Positions 47,226 to 48,804 of a stretch of DNA of 48,804 nt are shown in pieces (position 1 is the stretch's first letter; every line of letters starts with the position of its first letter). The position numbers were made by a program, and so were the translations under genes. The DNA comes from a virus. The stretch is from the IMG/VR virus record IMGVR_UViG_3300032093_000211, positions 1-48,804 of that record; one strand, written 5' to 3'. The notes under the pieces are model-generated. The model searched no databases. It was not told the DNA's origin and worked only from the letters and a program-made list of their open reading frames with translations.

Positions 47226-48673
47226 GCGGGCATGTATTTTGCTGCGTTGACTTCCGGTGCTTGACGCTTGTTACCGGTCCTTGCTTTTCTTATTTTGTCC
47301 ATCATCGCGTACAACTTCTTCGCCCCAGCCTTGGATGAACCATTGCCAAGATGCGATACAACATCTGCAGGTACTACAAACTCACCATCAGCCAGACGGG
47401 CTTCTTGCTTCCCATCAATATTGGCTTTAATCGAATCACTCATGCCATCACCACCGCCAGATAGGAATCTTGGGGGAAGTGCCGCACCAAGTCCACCCGC
47501 AGCAAAATTCTGATCAATTCCGGCTTCCATGCTGGAGTCACGGCGGTCCTGTGCAAACTTATACAACTTATCTCCAGCCAGCGACTTACGCTTCTTGGCA
47601 AGCGCAGACAGTCCACCTTGGTTATACCCACCGTCCTCGGTCATCTCATCAAACGGATCTACTTGCCCACCCTCTGCAGCCCTATAAATAGGCATGGGAG
47701 TAAAAGTGGGGCTGAAATAATGCCGCTCAGAAGTATCGCCAGGGGTAGGGGCTGGGTTATAAGCAGCCTCCTGTGGGTTCCAAGCAAACTCATACGGACG
47801 GATATAGGCTTCAGATGGGGTTGGCCCTTTGGGGGGTTCCATAACCGACGATGCTATAGGTGCTGCTGCGGCTGCCATAGTTCCAAATGGGGTGGCTTTA
47901 CCAAATGCAGCCCTAGCCGCCGTACCTTCAGGCCCCGTTTTAAATACGTTTGTAAGCCCACTTTTAGCGGCATCAAGTCCTGTGGGGGCTACGCTAGGCG
48001 TTGTGGTAATTATTTGCCCAGGAAGAACCTTGGCCTGAGCCACATCTGCTGCAGTCATAGCATCCAAGGCAGGAGATCCAGCCAACGTAGGACTTGTTAA
48101 GGCTTGTTGATACGCAGGAGACTGTATAGCGTTTTGAATTACTGACTCTTTGGTAGCGAACTCTGCCCCCGGACCTAAATTACTTTGAGCCATTTCAAAA
48201 GCACTTGTGGGTGCCGCCGTAACCTGGGTAGCAACGTCCGTAGCGGGGGTAGCAGCCGACACCAAGCCTTGCCCTAAACCAGCCCCACCATAGGCTCCTA
48301 GACCAGCCATAAGACCTTTCTTAAGGCTTTTTGTGGCTATTCCAGTTAAGGCACCCACGGTTAAACCAGCCCCAGTAGCACTCATTAGACCAAACCCTGC
48401 CGGACCCAGTGCAAAGCCAGCAATCATAGGTAAAAGGGCTTTTAATACACTTGCTTCGGGTAAACCCGTAGTTGGGTTAATCGTCAGGGATCCGCCCTGA
48501 GACATCGCTAAAGCCTGTAGACCTTTGACCTCACCCGGCGTCATGTGGACGAGCATCGAGTCGCCGCCACGGCCTTGACCCTGTAACTGTTGCGCTGCGT
48601 CAGCCAGACCTCCACCGGCCATCATGGGCATGAAGTTAGCAGGGGCGGTTTGGTAGGCATATTGGGGATCCAT
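47222..48673 (-). CDS. Virion protein with ADGEFVVPADVVSHL motif (483 aa)
   Basis: The N-terminus carries MAGGGLADAAQQLQGQGRGG and MLVHMTPGEVKGLQALAM. An Ala/Gly-rich middle with hydrophobic stretches (about 75-130) could cross membranes. The end has GGGDGMSDSIKANIDGKQEA, RLADGEFVVPADVVSHLGNG and KKLYAMMDKIRKARTG. The same ADGEFV motif recurs in virion proteins of many uncultured phages, to my recall. Likely an internal or tail protein. AGGA lies nine bases before the ATG. Confidence 0.6.
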   Translation of the reverse strand: MDPQYAYQTAPANFMPMMAGGGLADAAQQLQGQGRGGDSMLVHMTPGEVKGLQALAMSQGGSLTINPTTGLPEASVLKALLPMIAGFALGPAGFGLMSATGAGLTVGALTGIATKSLKKGLMAGLGAYGGAGLGQGLVSAATPATDVATQVTAAPTSAFEMAQSNLGPGAEFATKESVIQNAIQSPAYQQALTSPTLAGSPALDAMTAADVAQAKVLPGQIITTTPSVAPTGLDAAKSGLTNVFKTGPEGTAARAAFGKATPFGTMAAAAAPIASSVMEPPKGPTPSEAYIRPYEFAWNPQEAAYNPAPTPGDTSERHYFSPTFTPMPIYRAAEGGQVDPFDEMTEDGGYNQGGLSALAKKRKSLAGDKLYKFAQDRRDSSMEAGIDQNFAAGGLGAALPPRFLSGGGDGMSDSIKANIDGKQEARLADGEFVVPADVVSHLGNGSSKAGAKKLYAMMDKIRKARTGNKRQAPEVNAAKYMPA

Positions 48674-48680
48674 ATCGGAA

Positions 48681-48804
48681 TTATCCTAGATTTGTAGTCA
48701 CTGTAACAGTCCCCACCTGACCAAATCCAAAGACCGGGAGGGGGGCTACTCGTTTGGCTGGTGGGAATTGGGCCGAAATAAAGGTCACGCCCACAATAAC
48801 GGAT
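48681..48804 (-). CDS. C-terminal fragment ending in VGTVTVT motif, start beyond window
   Basis: The frame runs from the window end to TAA 48681-48683 and gives 40 residues (SVIVGVTFISAQFPPAKRVA, then PVFGFGQVGTVTVTTNLG). The GQVGTVTVT ending is shared with the 145-residue late protein at 947-1384. It lies eight bases before the next gene start (ATG 48673), packed like the other late genes. If the sequence is circular, the frame joins the adaptor gene at the left edge; otherwise it belongs to an unseen gene. Confidence 0.5.
   Translation of the reverse strand, partial: SVIVGVTFISAQFPPAKRVAPLPVFGFGQVGTVTVTTNLG

Noticed and set aside
1-48804. CRISPR arrays, insertion sequences, integrase or attachment sites
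   Set aside because: No regularly spaced direct repeats, transposase or integrase motifs, or terminal inverted repeats were seen on either strand.

Overview
The window reads as most of the genome of a virulent tailed dsDNA phage (Caudoviricetes), probably podovirus-like. It has a small and a large terminase subunit, a portal, a scaffold, an HK97-type capsid protein, an adaptor protein and a very large internal virion protein. It encodes its own family A DNA polymerase and a primase-helicase. I see no integrase, tRNA, rRNA, CRISPR array or insertion sequence. Sigma70-like promoters, a boxA-like antitermination site and strong Shine-Dalgarno sequences suggest a Gram-negative host. The gene content resembles uncultured freshwater or marine phages, but the host cannot be named from the sequence.

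Layout. (1) 1-14954, leftward: the packaging and head block. Read from its start it runs terS, terL, portal, a GroES-like co-chaperonin, scaffold, capsid proteins, glycosyltransferase, a run of small Lys/Gly-rich proteins, and neck/adaptor proteins; the last is cut by the window start. (2) 14955-17348: a control region with one gene. It holds a G-rich stretch, promoters, a boxA element, structured inverted repeats, and the first four copies of an 18-19 bp palindrome (consensus CCTATAGTCTGACTATAGG, central T optional). (3) 17349-37700, rightward: the early and replication block. It opens with small genes and then a MoxR/CobS-like AAA+ ATPase, a VWA protein with an HExxH motif and a DUF3150-like protein, each preceded by its own palindrome copy. 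A long chain of overlapping genes follows (methyltransferase, glycosyltransferase, Rap1a-like secreted protein, wHTH proteins, VRR-NUC nuclease, DNA polymerase, Cas4/RecB-like nuclease, SNF2-like helicase, SSB-like protein, primase-helicase). The block ends at a terminator at 37745-37772. (4) 37771-48804, leftward: a second virion block ending in a 2229-residue polyvalent protein with a metallopeptidase motif, an ADP-ribosyltransferase-like domain and a C-terminal LPD38-like region.

Blocks 4 and 1 share a strand and would be contiguous if the genome is circular or circularly permuted. The gene at the left edge and the gene fragment at the right edge are in frame across that junction, but the joined product does not look like the adaptor family, so a gap there is equally possible. 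No endolysin, holin or tail fibre was recognised, which also fits missing sequence.

The most unusual signal is the seven-copy palindrome. It marks the early control region and each gene of the AAA+/VWA/DUF3150 module. It looks like the binding site of a dimeric regulator, and a small ribbon-helix-helix-like protein encoded within the module (20684-20857) is a candidate. I base this on reading the sequence and on family recall; no search was run.
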